A DNA stretch of 64,000 bases, taken from NCBI RefSeq assembly GCF_050947335.1, contig NW_027473347.1, forward strand, positions 1,178,001 through 1,242,000, written 5' to 3'. The notes beneath the pieces are model-generated. The model did no database searches and was not told the DNA's origin. It saw only the letters and a program-made list of their open reading frames with translations. This document shows positions 14,301-30,835 of this stretch, piece after piece (positions within the stretch are counted from its first letter, which is position 1; every line of letters begins with the position of its first letter). Origin of the DNA: Megachile rotundata (taxonomy: Eukaryota > Arthropoda > Insecta > Hymenoptera > Megachilidae). Both the position numbers and the translations under genes were made by a program.

Positions 14301-15252
14301 CATAATCATACAATCACAATCATACAATCACAATCATTCAATCACAATCATACAATCGCAATCATATAAATACAATCTCCCAAAAACATTGATACAATCA
14401 CAGCCATACAATCACAATAATACAATAACAATCATATTATCACAATCCTACAATCACACTCATACGGTCACAATCATACAATCACAATCATACAATCACA
14501 GTCATACAATCACAATCATACAATCACAATTATACAATCACAAACATTCAAAAGCAGTCATTCAATCACAATCATACAATCGCAATCATTCAATCACTAT
14601 CATACAATCACACTCATATAATCACGATCATACAATCACAATCATACAATCGCAATCATATGAATACAATCCCCCAAAAACATTGATACAATCACAATCA
14701 TACAATCATAATCATACAATAACAATCATACAATCGCAATCATACAATCACCATCATACAATCACAGTCGTACGACCACAATCATACAAAAACAATCATA
14801 CCATCACGATCATACAATCGCAATCATATAATAACAATCTCAGAATCACAAACTCACAATCACAATAATACAATCACACCCATAAAATAGCAATCATACA
14901 TTTACAATCTCCCATACATAATCATAAAATCACAATAATATAGTCACATTCATAGAATCACAATCATTCAAATACAATCATATAATCACAATCATACATT
15001 CGGAATCATACAATCACAATCATAGAAGCACAATAATACAATCACAATAATATAATCACAATAATACAATCACAATAATACAATCACAATAATACAATCA
15101 CAATAATACAATCACAATAATAAAATCACAATCATACAATCGCAGTCATTCAATCACAGTCATACAATCACAATCCTACATTCACAACAATACAATCACA
15201 ATCATACAATCACAATCATACATTCACAACAATACAATCACAATCATACAAT
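11350..15252 (+). repeat. 2,092-bp tandem duplication
   Basis: Sequence from about 11,350-13,160 recurs at about 13,442-15,252 with an offset of 2,092 (CATACTGTCA at 11,421 and 13,513; GGCATTCAT at 11,471 and 13,563; CATGCAGTCACAATTATAC at 12,130 and 14,222). Both copies contain marker M2 and a TACAATCACAATAA sub-array. A block like the middle of this unit also appears at 56,690-57,680 in A'. The second copy ends at the border with the central domain. Confidence 0.9.
12947..13032 (+). repeat. TACAATCACAATAA sub-array
   Basis: About six consecutive units end in AATAA instead of AATCA, one of them TATAATCACAATAA. Related sub-arrays sit near 7,228-7,310, 15,038-15,125, 19,030-19,110, 20,340-20,410, 23,040-23,110, 27,290-27,360, 29,210-29,290, 33,430-33,510, 37,850-37,920, 42,100-42,170, 44,010-44,080, 46,615-46,690, 57,520-57,590 and 58,270-58,340. 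Each is followed by TAAAATCACAATCA and TACAATCGCAGTCA. Confidence 0.8.
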
Positions 15253-18200
15253 CCCAATCATACAGTCGCAATCATACAATCACAATCATACAATCACAAT
15301 CATACAATCACAATCATACAATCACAAGCATACTGTCACAGTCCTACAATCACAATCATACAATCACAATCATACAATCACAGTCATACAATGGCATTCA
15401 TATAACAACAATCATACAATCACAATCATAAAATCGCGATCATACAATCGCACTCATACAATCACAATCATACAATCACAATCATACAATCACAATCATT
15501 CAATCACAATCATACAATCGCAATCATATAAATACAATCTCCCAAAAACACTGATACAATCACAATCATACACACAATAATACAGTCACAATCGTACAAT
15601 CACAATCATACAATTGCAATCATACAAGCACAATCCTGCAGTCGCAATCATACTATCACAATCATACAATCACAATCATACAATCACAATCATACAATCA
15701 CAATCATACATTCACAACAATACAATCACAATCATACAATCCCAATCATGCAGTCGCAATCATACAATCACTATCATACAATCACAGTCATACTACCACA
15801 GTCACACAATTACAATCATACAATCGCAATTACAATCACAATCATGCAATCACAATCATACAATCACAATCATACAATTGCAATCATACACGCACAATCC
15901 TGCAGTCGCAATCATACTATCACAATCATACAATCACAATCATACAATCACAATCATACAATCCCAGTCATGCGACCACAATCATACAATCACAGTCATA
16001 CAGTCGCAATCATAAATCACAATCATACAATCACAATCATACAATCACAATCATACCATCACAATCATACAATCACACTCTTACAGTCACAATCATACAA
16101 TCACAATCATAGAATCACAATCGTACAATCACAATCGTACAATCACAACCATGCAATCACAATCATACAATCGCAATCATACAATCACAATCATACAATC
16201 ACAATCATACAATCACAATCACACAAGCACAACTATACAATCGCAATCATACAATCACAATCATACAATCACAATCATACAATCACAATCACACAATCAC
16301 AGCTATACAATCACAATCATACAATCACATTCATACAATCACAATCATACAATCACAATCATACAATCACAATCATACAATCACAATCATACAATCACAA
16401 TCATACAATCACAAGCATACTGTCACAGTCCTACAATCACAATCATACAATCACAATCATACAATCACAATCATACAATCACAATCATACAATCACAATC
16501 ATACAATGGCATTCATACAACAACAATCATACAATGACAATCATAAAATCGCGATCATACAATCGCACTCATACAATCACAATCATACAATCACAATCAT
16601 ACAATCGCAATCATTCAATCACAATCATACAATCGCAATCATATAAATACAATCTCCCAAAAACACTGATACAATCACAATCATACACACAATAATACAG
16701 TCACAATCATACAATCACAATCATACAATCACAGTCATACAATCACAATCATACATTCACAAAAATACAATCACAATCATACAATCCCAATTATACAGTC
16801 GCAATCATACAATCACTATCATACAATCACAGTCATACTACCACAGTCATACAATTACAATCATACAATCGCAATTACAATCACAATCATGCAATCACAA
16901 TCATACAATCACAATCATACAATTGCAATCATACAAGCACAATCCTGCAGTCGCAATCATACTATCACAATCATACAATCACAATCATACAATCACAATC
17001 ATACAATCACAATCATACAATCCCAGTCATGCGACCACAATCATACAATCACAGTCATACAGTCGCAATCATAAATCACAATCATACAATCACATTCATA
17101 CAATCACAATCATGCCATCACAATCATACAATCACACTCATACAGTCACAATCATACAATCACAATCATACAATCACAATCATACATTCACAACAATACA
17201 ATCACAATCATACAATCCCAATCATGCAGTCGCAATCATACAATCACTATCATACAATCACAGTCATACTACCACAGTCATACAATTACAATCATACAAT
17301 CGCAATTACAATCACAATCATGCAATCACAATCATACAATCACAATCATACAATTGCAATCATACACGCACAATCCTGCAGTCGCAATCATACTATCACA
17401 ATCATACAATCACAATCATACAATCACAATCATACAATCCCAGTCATGCGACCACAATCATACAATCACAGTCATACAGTCGCAATCATAAATCACAATC
17501 ATACAATCACAATCATACAATCACAATCATACCATCACAATCATACAATCACACTCTTACAGTCACAATCATACAATCACAATCATAGAATCACAATCGT
17601 ACAATCACAATCGTACAATCACAACCATGCAATCACAATCATACAATCGCAATCATACAATCACAATCATACAATCACAATCATACAATCACAATCACAC
17701 AAGCACAACTATACAATCGCAATCATACAATCACAATCATACAATCACAATCATACAATCACAATCACACAATCACAGCTATACAATCACAATCATACAA
17801 TCACATTCATACAATCACAATCATACAATCACAATCATACAATCACAATCATACAATCACAATCATACAATCACAATCATACAATCGCAAGCATACTGTC
17901 ACAGTCCTACAATCACAATCATACAATCACAATCATACAATCACAATCATACAATCACAATCATACAATCACAATCATACAATGGCATTCATACAACAAC
18001 AATCATACAATGACAATCATAAAATCGCGATCATACAATCGCACTCATACAATCACAATCATACAATCACAATCATACAATCGCAATCATTCAATCACAA
18101 TCATACAATCGCAATCATATAAATACAATCTCCCAAAAACACTGATACAATCACAATCATACACACAATAATACAGTCACAATCATACAATCACAATCAT

Positions 18201-20439
18201 ACAATCACAATCATACAATTGCAATCATACAAGCACAATCCTGCAGTCGCAATCATACTATCACAATCATACAATCACAATCATACAATCACAATCATAC
18301 AATCACAATCATACAATCCCAGTCATGCGACCACAATCATACAATCACAGTCATACAGTCGCAATCATAAATCACAATCATACAATCACATTCATACAAT
18401 CACAATCATGCCATCACAATCATACAATCACACTCATACAGTCACAATCATACAATCACAATAATACAGTCACAATCATACAATCACAATCATACAATCA
18501 CAGTCATACTACCACTGTCATACAACTACAATCATACAATCACAATTACAATCACAATGATACAATCGCAATCATACAATCACCATCATACAATCACAAT
18601 CATACAATCACAATAATACAGTCACTGTCATACAATCACCATCATACAATCACAATCATGCAGTCACAATTATACAATCACAATCATACAATCACAATCA
18701 TACAATCGCAATCAAACAAAAACAATCATACAATCATAATCATACAATCACCATCATACAATCACAGTCGTACGACCACAATCATACAAAAACAATCATA
18801 CCGTCACGATCTTACAATCGCAATCATATAATAACAATCTCAGAATCACAAACTCCCAATCACTATAATACAATCACACCCATAAAATAGCAATCATACA
18901 TATACAATCTCCCATACACAATCATAAAATCACAATAATACAGTCACATTCATAGAATCACAATCATTCAAATACAATCATATAATCACAATCATACATT
19001 CGCAATCATACAATCACAATCATAGAAGCACAATAATACAATCACAATAATATAATCACAATAATACAATCACAATAATACAATCACAATAATACAACCA
19101 CAATAATAAAATCACAATCATACAATCGCAGTCATTCAATCACAGTCATACAATCACAATCATACATTCACAACAATACAATCACAATCATACAATCGCA
19201 ATCATACAGTCGCAATCATACAATCACTATCATACAATCACAGTCATACTACCACAGTCATACAATTACATTCATACAATCACAATTACAATCACAATCA
19301 TGCAATCACAATCATACAATCACAATCATACAATTGCAATCATACAAGCACAATCATACATTCACAACAATATAATCACAATCATTCAAACGCAATCATA
19401 CAGTCGCAATCATTCAATCACTATCATACAATCACAGTCATATAATCACAATCATACAATCACAATCATGCAATTACAATCATACAAGCATAATCCTGCA
19501 ATCGCAATCATGCAATAACAATCATACTATAACAATCATACAATCACAATCATATAATCACAGTCATACGACCACAATCATACAATCACAATCATACAAT
19601 CGCAGTCATACAATCACAATCATACAATCACAATCATACATTCACAACAATACAATCACAATCATACAATCACAATCATACATTCACAACAATACAATCA
19701 CAATCATACAATCCCAATCATGCAGTCGCAATCATACAATCACACTCATACAGTCACAATCATACAATCACAATAATACAGTCACAATCATACAATCACA
19801 ATCATACAATCACAGTCATACTACCACTGTCATACAACTACAATCATACAATCACAATTACAATCACAATGATACAATCGCAATCATACAATCACCATCA
19901 TACAATCACAATCATACAATCACAATAATACAGTCACTGTCATACAATCACCATCATACAATCACAATCATGCAGTCACAATTATACAATCACAATCATA
20001 CAATCACAATCATACAATCGCAATCAAACAAAAACAATCATACAATCATGATCATACAATCACCATCATACAATCACAGTCGTACGACCACAATCATACA
20101 AAAACAATCATACCATCACGATCATACAATCGCAATCATATAATAACAATCTCAGAATCACAAACTCACAATCACAATAATACAATCACACCCATAAAAT
20201 AGCAATCATACATTTACAATCTCCCATACACAATCATAAAATCACAATAATACAGTCACATTCATAGAATCACAATCATTCAAATACAATCATATAATCA
20301 CAATCATACATTCGGAATCATACAATCACAATCATAGAAGCACAATAATACAATCACTATAATATAATCACAATAATACAATCACAATAATACAATCACA
20401 ATAATAAAATCACAATCATACAATCGCAGTCATTCAATC
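15253..20439 (+). repeat. Block P1 with an internal 1,476-bp duplication
   Basis: P1 is a copy of block P2. The offset is 5,284-5,312 from about 14,740 to 17,070 and 4,002 from about 18,190 to 20,450. The difference is an extra 1,296 bp produced by an internal tandem duplication: 15,750-16,690 recurs at 17,227-18,170 with an offset of 1,476 (ACCATGCAATCAC at 16,148 and 17,624), followed by loss of 180 bp in the second copy. P2, P3 and P4 lack this duplication. Confidence 0.8.
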
Positions 20440-23400
20440 ACAGTCATACAATCACAATCCTACATTCACAACAATACAATCACAATCATACAATCACAAT
20501 CATACATTCACAACAATACAATCACAATCATACAATCCCAATCATACAGTCGCAATCATACAATCACAATCATACAATCACAATCATACAATCACAATCA
20601 TACAATCACAAGCATACTGTCACAGTCCTACAATCACAATCATACAATCACAATCATACAATCACAATCATACAATGGCATTCATATAACAACAATCATA
20701 CAATCACAATCATAAAATCGCGATCATACAATCGCACTCATACAATCACAATCATACAATCACAATCATACAATCACAATCATTCAATCACAATCATACA
20801 ATCGCAATCATATAAATACAATCTCCCAAAAACACTGATACAATCACAATCATACACACAATAATACAGTCACAATCATACAATCACAATCATACAATTG
20901 CAATCATACAAGCACAATCCTGCAGTCGCAATCATACTATCACAATCATACAATCACAATCATACAATCACAATCATACAATCACAATCATACATTCACA
21001 ACAATACAATCACAATCATACAATCCCAATCATGCAGTCGCAATCATACAATCACTATCATACAATCACAGTCATACTACCACAGTCATACAATTACAAT
21101 CATACAATCGCAATTACAATCACAATCATGCAATCACAATCATACAATCACAATCATACAATTGCAATCATACACGCACAATCCTGCAGTCGCAATCATA
21201 CTATCACAATCATACAATCACAATCATACAATCACAATCATACAATCACAATCATACAATCCCAGTCATGCGACCACAATCATACAATCACAGTCATACA
21301 GTCGCAATCATAAATCACAATCATACAATCACAATCATACAATCACAATCATACCATCACAATCATACAATCACACTCATACAGTCACAATCATACAATC
21401 ACAATCATAGAATCACAATCGTACAATCACAATCGTACAATCACAACCATGCAATCACAATCATACAATCGCAATCATACAATCACAATCATACAATCAC
21501 AATCATACAATCACAATCACACAAGCACAACTATACAATCGCAATCATACAATCACAATCATACAATCACAATCATACAATCACAATCACACAATCACAG
21601 CTATATAATCACAATCATACAATCACAATCATACAATCACAATCATACAATCACAATCATACAATCACAATCATACAATCACAATCATACAATCACAATC
21701 ATACAATCACAAGCATACTGTCACAGTCCTACAATCACAATCATACAATCACAATCATACAATCACAATCATACAATCACAATCATACAATCACAATCAT
21801 ACAATGGCATTCATACAACAACAAACATACAATGACAATCATAAAATCGCGATCATACAATCGCACTCATACAATCACAATCATACAATCACAATCATAC
21901 AATCGCAATCATTCAATCACAATCATACAATCGCAATCATATAAATACAATCTCCCAAAAACACTGATACAATCACAATCATACACACAATAATACAGTC
22001 ACAATCATACAATCACAATCATACAATCACAGTCATACAATCACAATCATACATTCACAAAAATACAATCACAATCATACAATCCCAATTATACAGTCGC
22101 AATCATACAATCACTATCATACAATCACAGTCATACTACCACAGTCATACAATTACAATCATACAATCGCAATTACAATCACAATCATGCAATCACAATC
22201 ATACAATCACAATCATACAATTGCAATCATACAAGCACAATCCTGCAGTCGCAATCATACTATCACAATCATACAATCACAATCATACAATCACAATCAT
22301 ACAATCACAATCATACAATCCCAGTCATGCGACCACAATAATACAATCACTGTCATACAGTCGCAATCATAAATCACAATCATACAATCACATTCATACA
22401 ATCACAATCATGCCATCACAATCATACAATCACACTCATACAGTCACAATCATACAATCACAATAATACAGTCACAATCATACAATCACAATCATACAAT
22501 CACAGTCATACTACCACTGTCATACAACTACAATCATACAATCACAATTACAATCACAATGATACAATCGCAATCATACAATCACCATCATACAATCACA
22601 ATCATACAATCACAATAATACAGTCACTGTCATACAATCACCATCATACAATCACAATCATGCAGTCACAATTATACAATCACAATCATACAATCACAAT
22701 CATACAATCGCAATCAAACAAAAACAATCATACAATCATAATCATACAATCACCATCATACAATCACAGTCGTACGACCACAATCATACAAAAACAATCA
22801 TACCGTCACGATCTTACAATCGCAATCATATAATAACAATCTCAGAATCACAAACTCCCAATCACTATAATACAATCACACCCATAAAATAGCAATCATG
22901 CATATACAATCTCCCATACACAATCATAAAATCACAATAATACAGTCACATTCATAGAATCACAATCATTCAAATACAATCATATAATCACAATCATACA
23001 TTCGCAATCATACAATCACAATCATAGAAGCACAATAATACAATCACAATAATATAATCACAATAATACAATCACAATAATACAATCACAATAATACAAC
23101 CACAATAATAAAATCACAATCATACAATCGCAGTCATTCAATCACAGTCATACAATCACAATCATACATTCACAACAATACAATCACAATCATACAATCG
23201 CAATCATACAGTCGCAATCATACAATCACTATCATACAATCACAGTCATACTACCACAGTCATACAATTACAATCATACAATCACAATTACAATCACAAT
23301 CATGCAATCACAATCATACAATCACAATCATACAATTGCAATCATACAAGCACAATCATACATTCACAACAATATAATCACAATCATTCAAACGCAATCA

Positions 23401-24730
23401 TACAGTCGCAATCATTCAATCACTATCATACAATCACAGTCATATAATCACAATCATACAATCACAATCATGCAATTACAATCATACAAGCATAATCCTG
23501 CAATCGCAATCATGCAATAACAATCATACTATAACAATCATACAATCACAATCATATAATCACAGTCATACGACCACAATCATACAATCACAATCATACA
23601 ATCGCAGTCATACAATCACAATCATACAATCACAATCATACATTCACAACAATACAATCACAATCATACAATCACAATCATACATTCACAACAATACAAT
23701 CACAATCATACAATCCCAATCATGCAGTCGCAATCATACAATCACACTCATACAGTCACAATCGTACAATCACAATAATACAGTCACAATCATACAATCA
23801 CAATCATACAATCACAGTCATACTACCACTGTCATACAACTACAATCATACAATCACAATTACAATCACAATGATACAATCGCAATCATACAATCACCAT
23901 CATACAATCACAATCATACAATCACAATAATACAGTCACTGTCATACAATCACCATCATACAATCACAATCATGCAGTCACAATTATACAATCACAATCA
24001 TACAATCACAATCATACAATCGCAATCAAACAAAAACAATCATACAATCATGATCATACAATCACCATCATACAATCACAGTCGTACGACCACAATCATA
24101 CAAAAACAATCATACCATCACGATCATACAATCGCAATCATATAATAACAATCTCAGAATCACAAACTCACAATCACAATAATACAATCACACCCATAAA
24201 ATAGCAATCATACATTTACAATCTCCCATACACAATCATAAAATCACAATAATACAGTCACATTCATAGAATCACAATCATTCAAATACAATCATATAAT
24301 CACAATCATACATTCGGAATCATACAATCACAATCATAGAAGCACAATAATACAATCACTATAATATAATCACAATAATACAATCACAATAATACAATCA
24401 CAATAATAAAATCACAATCATACAATCGCAGTCATTCAATCACAGTCATACAATCACAATCATACATTCACAACAATACAATCACAATCATACAATCGCA
24501 ATCATACAGTCGCAATCGTACAATCACTATCATACAATCACAGTCATACTACCACAGTCATACAATTACAATCATACAATCACAATTACAATCACAATCA
24601 TACAATCACAACCAAACAATCACAACCATACAATCACAATAATACAGTCACAAACATACAATCGCAATCATACAGTCGCAATCATACAATCACTATCATA
24701 CAATCACAGTCATACTACCACAGTCATACA
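20440..24730 (+). repeat. Block P2
   Basis: This block recurs at about 30,836-35,130 (offset 10,390 to 10,404) and 35,234-39,534 (offset 14,794 to 14,808). Landmarks are the CCTGCAG unit (20,929 region), CCCAGTCATGCGACC (21,262 region), the 13-bp TAAATCACAATCA unit, and two copies of marker M2. Private change: AACCAAACAATCAC near 24,610, where P3 and P4 have AACCATACAATCAC. Confidence 0.85.
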
Positions 24731-24930
24731 ATTACAATCATACAATCACAATTACAATCACAATCATACAATCACAACCATACAATCACAATCATACAAT
24801 CACAACAATACAATCACAATCATACAATCGCAATCATACAGTCGCAATCATACAATCACTATCATACAATCACAGTCATAATACCACAGTCATACAATTA
24901 CAATCATACAATCACAATTACAATCACAAT
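24505..24930 (+). repeat. 166-bp triplicate inside the P2/Q1 junction region
   Basis: A string beginning TACAGTCGCAATC starts at 24,505, 24,671 and 24,837, so it has two full 166-bp periods and a partial third. Each full unit is eleven 14-bp monomers plus one 12-bp unit (TACAATCACAAT). The block P4/Q2 counterpart lies near 39,313-39,740. In P3 the series is cut off at the 35,130 junction. Confidence 0.82.
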
Positions 24931-27900
24931 CATGCAATCACAATCATACAATCACAATCATACAATTGCAATCATACAAGCACAATCATACATTCACAAC
25001 AATATAATCACAATCATTCAAACGCAATCATACAGTCGCAATCATTCAATCACTATCATACAATCACAGTCATATAATCACAATCATACAATCACAATCA
25101 TGCAATTACAATCATACAAGCATAATCCTGCAATCGCAATCATGCAATAACAATCATACTATAACAATCATACAATCACAATCATATAATCACAGTCATA
25201 CGACCACAATCATACAATCACAATCATACAATCGCAGTCATACAATCACAATCATACAATCACAATCATACATTCACAACAATACAATCACAATCATACA
25301 ATCACAATCATACATTCACAACAATACAATCACAATCATACAATCCCAATCATGCAGTCGCAATCATACAATCACTATCATACAATCACAGTCATACTAC
25401 CACAGTCATACAATTACAATCATACAATCGCAATTACAATCACAATCATGCAATCACAATCATACAATCACAATCATACAATTGCAATCATACACGCACA
25501 ATCCTGCAGTCGCAATCATACTATCACAATCATACAATCACAATCATACAATCACAATCATACAATCCCAGTCATGCGACCACAATCATACAATCCCAGT
25601 CATACAGTCGCAATCATAAATCACAATCATACAATCACAATCATACAATCACAATCATACCATCACAATCATACAATCACACTCATACAGTCACAATCAT
25701 ACAATCACAATCATAGAATCACAATCGTACAATCACAATCGTACAATCACAACCATGCAATCACAATCATACAATCGCAATCATACAAACACAATCATAC
25801 AATCACAATCATACAATCACAATCACACAATCACAACTATACAATCGCAATCATACAATCACAATCATACAATCACAATCATACAATCACAATCACACAA
25901 TCACAGCTATACAATCACAATCATACAATCACAATCATACAATCACAATCATACAATCACAATCATACAATCACAATCATACAATCACAAGCATACTGTC
26001 ACAGTCCTACAATCACAATCATACAATCACAATCATACAATCACAATCATACAATCACAATCATACAATGGCATTCATACAACAACAATCATACAATGAC
26101 AATCATAAAATCGCGATCATACAATCGCACTCATACAATCACAATCATACAATCACAATCATACAATCGCAATCATTCAATCACAATCATACAATCGCAA
26201 TCATATAAATACAATCTCCCAAAAACACTGATACAATCACAATCATACACACAATAATACAGTCACAATCATACAATCACAATCATACAATCACAGTCAT
26301 ACAATCACAATCATACATTCACAAAAATACAATCACAATCATACAATCCCAATTATACAGTCGCAATCATACGATCACTATCATACAATCACAGTCATAC
26401 TACCACAGTCATACAATTACAATCATACAATCGCAATTACAATCACAATCATGCAATCACAATCATACAATCACAATCATACAATTGCAATCATACAAGC
26501 ACAATCCTGCAGTCGCAATCATACTATCACAATCATACAATCACAATCATACAATCACAATCATACAATCACAATCATACAATCCCAGTCATGCGACCAC
26601 AATCATACAATCACAGTCATACAGTCGCAATCATAAATCACAATCATACAATCACATTCATACAATCACAATCATGCCATCACAATCATACAATCACACT
26701 CATACAGTCACAATCATACAATCACAATAATACAGTCACAATCATACAATCACAATCATACAATCACAGTCATACTACCACTGTCATACAACTACAATCA
26801 TACAATCACAATTACAATCACAATGATACAATCGCAATCATACAATCACCATCATACAATCACAATCATACAATCACAATAATACAGTCACTGTCATACA
26901 ATCACCATCATACAATCACAATCATGCAGTCACAATTATACAATCACAATCATACAATCGCAATCAAACAAAAACAATCATACAATCATAATCATACAAT
27001 CACCATCATACAATCACAGTCGTACGACCACAATCATACAAAAACAATCATACCGTCACGATCTTACAATCGCAATCATATAATAACAATCTCAGAATCA
27101 GAAACTCCCAATCACTATAATACAGTCACACCCATAAAATAGCAATCATACATATACAATCTCCCATACACAATCATAAAATCACAATAATACAGTCACA
27201 TTCATAGAATCACAATCATTCAAATACAATCATATAATCACAATCATACATTCGCAATCATACAATCACAATCATAGAAGCACAATAATACAATCACAAT
27301 AATATAATCACAATAATACAATCACAATAATACAATCACAATAATACAACCACAATAATAAAATCACAATCATACAATCGCAGTCATTCAATCACAGTCA
27401 TACAATCACAATCATACATTCACAACAATACAATCACAATCATACAGTCGCAATCATTCAATCACTATCATACAATCACAGTCATATAATCACAATCATA
27501 CAATCACAATCATGCAATTACAATCATACAAGCATAATCCTGCAATCGCAATCATGCAATAACAATCATACTATAACAATCATACAATCACAATCATATA
27601 ATCACAGTCATACGACCACAATCATACAATCACAATCATACAATCGCAGTCATACAATCACAATCATACAATCACAATCATACATTCACAACAATACAAT
27701 CACAATCATACAATCACAATCATACATTCACAACAATACAATCACAATCATACAATCCCAATCATGCAGTCGCAATCATACAATCACTATCATACAATCA
27801 CAGTCATACTACCACAGTCATACAATTACAATCATACAATCGCAATTACAATCACAATCATGCAATCACAATCATACAATCACAATCATACAATTGCAAT

Positions 27901-30835
27901 CATACACGCACAATCCTGCAGTCGCAATCATACTATCACAATCATACAATCACAATCATACAATCACAATCATACAATCACAATCATACAATCCCAGTCA
28001 TGCGACCACAATCATACAATCACAGTCATACAGTCGCAATCATAAATCACAATCATACAATCACAATCATACCATCACAATCATACAATCACACTCATAC
28101 AGTCACAATCATACAATCACAATCATAGAATCACAATCGTACAATCACAATCGTACAATCACAACCATGCAATCACAATCATACAATCGCAATCATACAA
28201 TCACAATCATACAATCACAATCATACAATCACAATCACACAATCACAACTATACAATCGCAATCATACAATCACAATCATACAATCACAATCACACAATC
28301 ACAGCTATACAATCACAATCATACAATCACAATCATACAATCACAATCATACAATCACAATCATACAATCACAATCATACAATCACAATCATACAATCAC
28401 AATCATACAATCACAAGCATACTGTCACAGTCCTACAATCACAATCATACAATCACAATCATACAATCACAATCATACAATCACAATCATACAATGGCAT
28501 TCATACAACAACAATCATACAATGACAATCATAAAATCGCGATCATACAATCGCACTCATACAATCACAATCATACAATCACAATCATACAATCGCAATC
28601 ATTCAATCACAATCATACAATCACATTCATACAATCACAATCATGCCATCACAATCATACAATCACACTCATACAGTCACAATCATACAATCACAATAAT
28701 ACAGTCACAATCATACAATCACAATCATACAATCACAGTCATACTACCACTGTCATACAACTACAATCATACAATCACAATTACAATCACAATGATACAA
28801 TCGCAATCATACAATCACCATCATACAATCACAATCATACAATCACAATAATACAGTCACAATCATACAATCACAATCATACAATCGCAATCAAACAAAA
28901 ACAATCATACAATCATAATCATACAATCACCATCATACAATCACAGTCGTACGACCACAATCATACAAAAACAATCATACCGTCACGATCTTACAATCGC
29001 AAACATATAATAACAATCTCAGAATCACAAACTCCCAATCACTATAATACAATCACACCCATAAAATAGCAATCATACATATACAATCTCCCATACACAA
29101 TCATAAAATCACAATAATACAGTCACATTCATAGAATCACAATCATTCAAATACAATCATATAATCACAATCATACATTCGCAATCATACAATCACAATT
29201 ATAGAAGCACAATAATACAATCACAATAATATAATCACAATAATACAATCACAATAATACAATCACAATAATACAACCACAATAATAAAATCACAATCAT
29301 ACAATCGCAGTCATTCAATCACAGTCATACAATCACAATCATACATTCACAACAATACAATCACAATCATACAATCGCAATCATACAGTCGCAATCATAC
29401 AATCACTATCATACAATCACAGTCATACTACCACAGTCATACAATTACAATCATACAATCACAATTACAATCACAATCATGCAATCACAATCATACAATC
29501 ACAATCATACAATTGCAATCATACAAGCACAATCATACATTCACAACAATATAATCACAATCATTCAAACGCAATCATACAGTCGCAATCATTCAATCAC
29601 TATCATACAATCACAGTCATATAATTACAATCATACAATCACAATCATACAATTACAATCACACAAGCATAATCCTGCAATCGCAATCATGCAATAACAA
29701 TCATACTATAACAATCATACAATCACAATCATACAATCACAATCATATAATCACAGTCATACGACCACAATCATACAATCACAACCATACAATCGCAGTC
29801 ATACAATCACAATCATACAGTCACAATCATACATTCACAAACCATACAATCACAATCATACAATCACAATAATACAATGACAAACATACAATCACAATCA
29901 TACAATCACAACCATACAATCACAACCATACAATCACAATAATACAATCACAAACATACAATCACAATCATACAATAACAATCATACAATCGCAATCATA
30001 TAAATACAATCTCCCAAAAACATTGATACAATCACAATCATACAATCAGAATCATACTATCACAATCATACAAGCATAATCCTGCAATCGCAATCATGCA
30101 ATAACAATCATACTATAACAATCACACAATCACAATCATACAATCACAATCATATAATCACAGTCATACGACCACAATCATACAATCACAATCATACAAT
30201 CGCAGTCATACAATCACAATCATACAATCACAATCATACATTCACAACAATACAATCACAATCATACAATCACAATAATACAATGACAAACATGCAATCA
30301 CAATCATACAATCACAATCACACAATCACAACTATACAATCGCAATCATACAATCACAATCATACAATCACAATCATACAATCACAATCACACAATCACA
30401 GCTATACAATCACAATCATACAATCACAATCATACAATCACAATCATACAATCACAATCATACAATCACAATCATACAATCACAAGCATACTGTCACAGT
30501 CCTACAATCACAATCATACAATCACAATCATACAATCACAATCATACAATCACAATCATACAATCACAATCATACAATCACAATCATACAATCACAATCA
30601 TACAATGGCATTCATACAACAACAATCATACAATGACAATCATAAAATCGCGATCATACAATCGCACTCATACAATCACAATCATACAATCACAATCATA
30701 CAATCGCAATCATTCAATCACAATCATACAATCGCAATCATATAAATACAATCTCCCAAAAACACTGATACAATCACAATCATACACACAATAATACAGT
30801 CACAATCATACAATCACAATCATACAATCACAGTC
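24731..30835 (+). repeat. Block Q1
   Basis: This block recurs as Q2 at 39,535-45,640, with an offset of 14,808 up to about 27.8 kb and 14,794 after about 29.4 kb. The 14-bp change corresponds to the gain or loss of single units. It contains the longest uninterrupted open frame-like stretches, which are repeat artefacts. Near 29,821-29,900 it has a 15-bp unit (TACATTCACAAACCA) and a TACAATGACAAACA variant found only in Q copies and the transition zone. Confidence 0.85.

Larger units (their letters stand above)
1..15252 (+). repeat. Domain A: left satellite domain
   Basis: This domain has a high density of the TATAAATACAATCT/CCCAAAAACATTGA marker pair (about 27 copies by eye), three CpG-bearing GTAC sub-arrays, and variants such as TTCAAAAGCAGTCA and TACGGTCACAATCA that are absent from the central domain. 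Its first 12.4 kb or so recur as domain A' from 49,122. It contains two internal tandem duplications, one of 907 bp near 3.8-5.2 kb and one of 2,092 bp at 11.35-15.25 kb. The right edge is set where the second 2,092-bp copy stops matching the first and central-type variants begin. Confidence 0.85.

Noticed and set aside
17029..18171. A 380-codon frame crossing the P1 duplication
   Set aside because: Its length is due to a chance lack of stops across the 1,476-bp duplication. Counterparts in P2-P4 are shorter and differently bounded, which would be odd for a conserved protein.
27894..29069. The longest open frame (391 codons) as an Asn/His/Ser/Gln-rich repeat protein gene
   Set aside because: It is the generic stop-free reading of the 14-bp unit. 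Equivalent frames occur in all three + phases and overlap each other. It has no unique domain, signal or start context, and its Q2 counterpart is cut into shorter frames at 42,702-43,804 by small changes.
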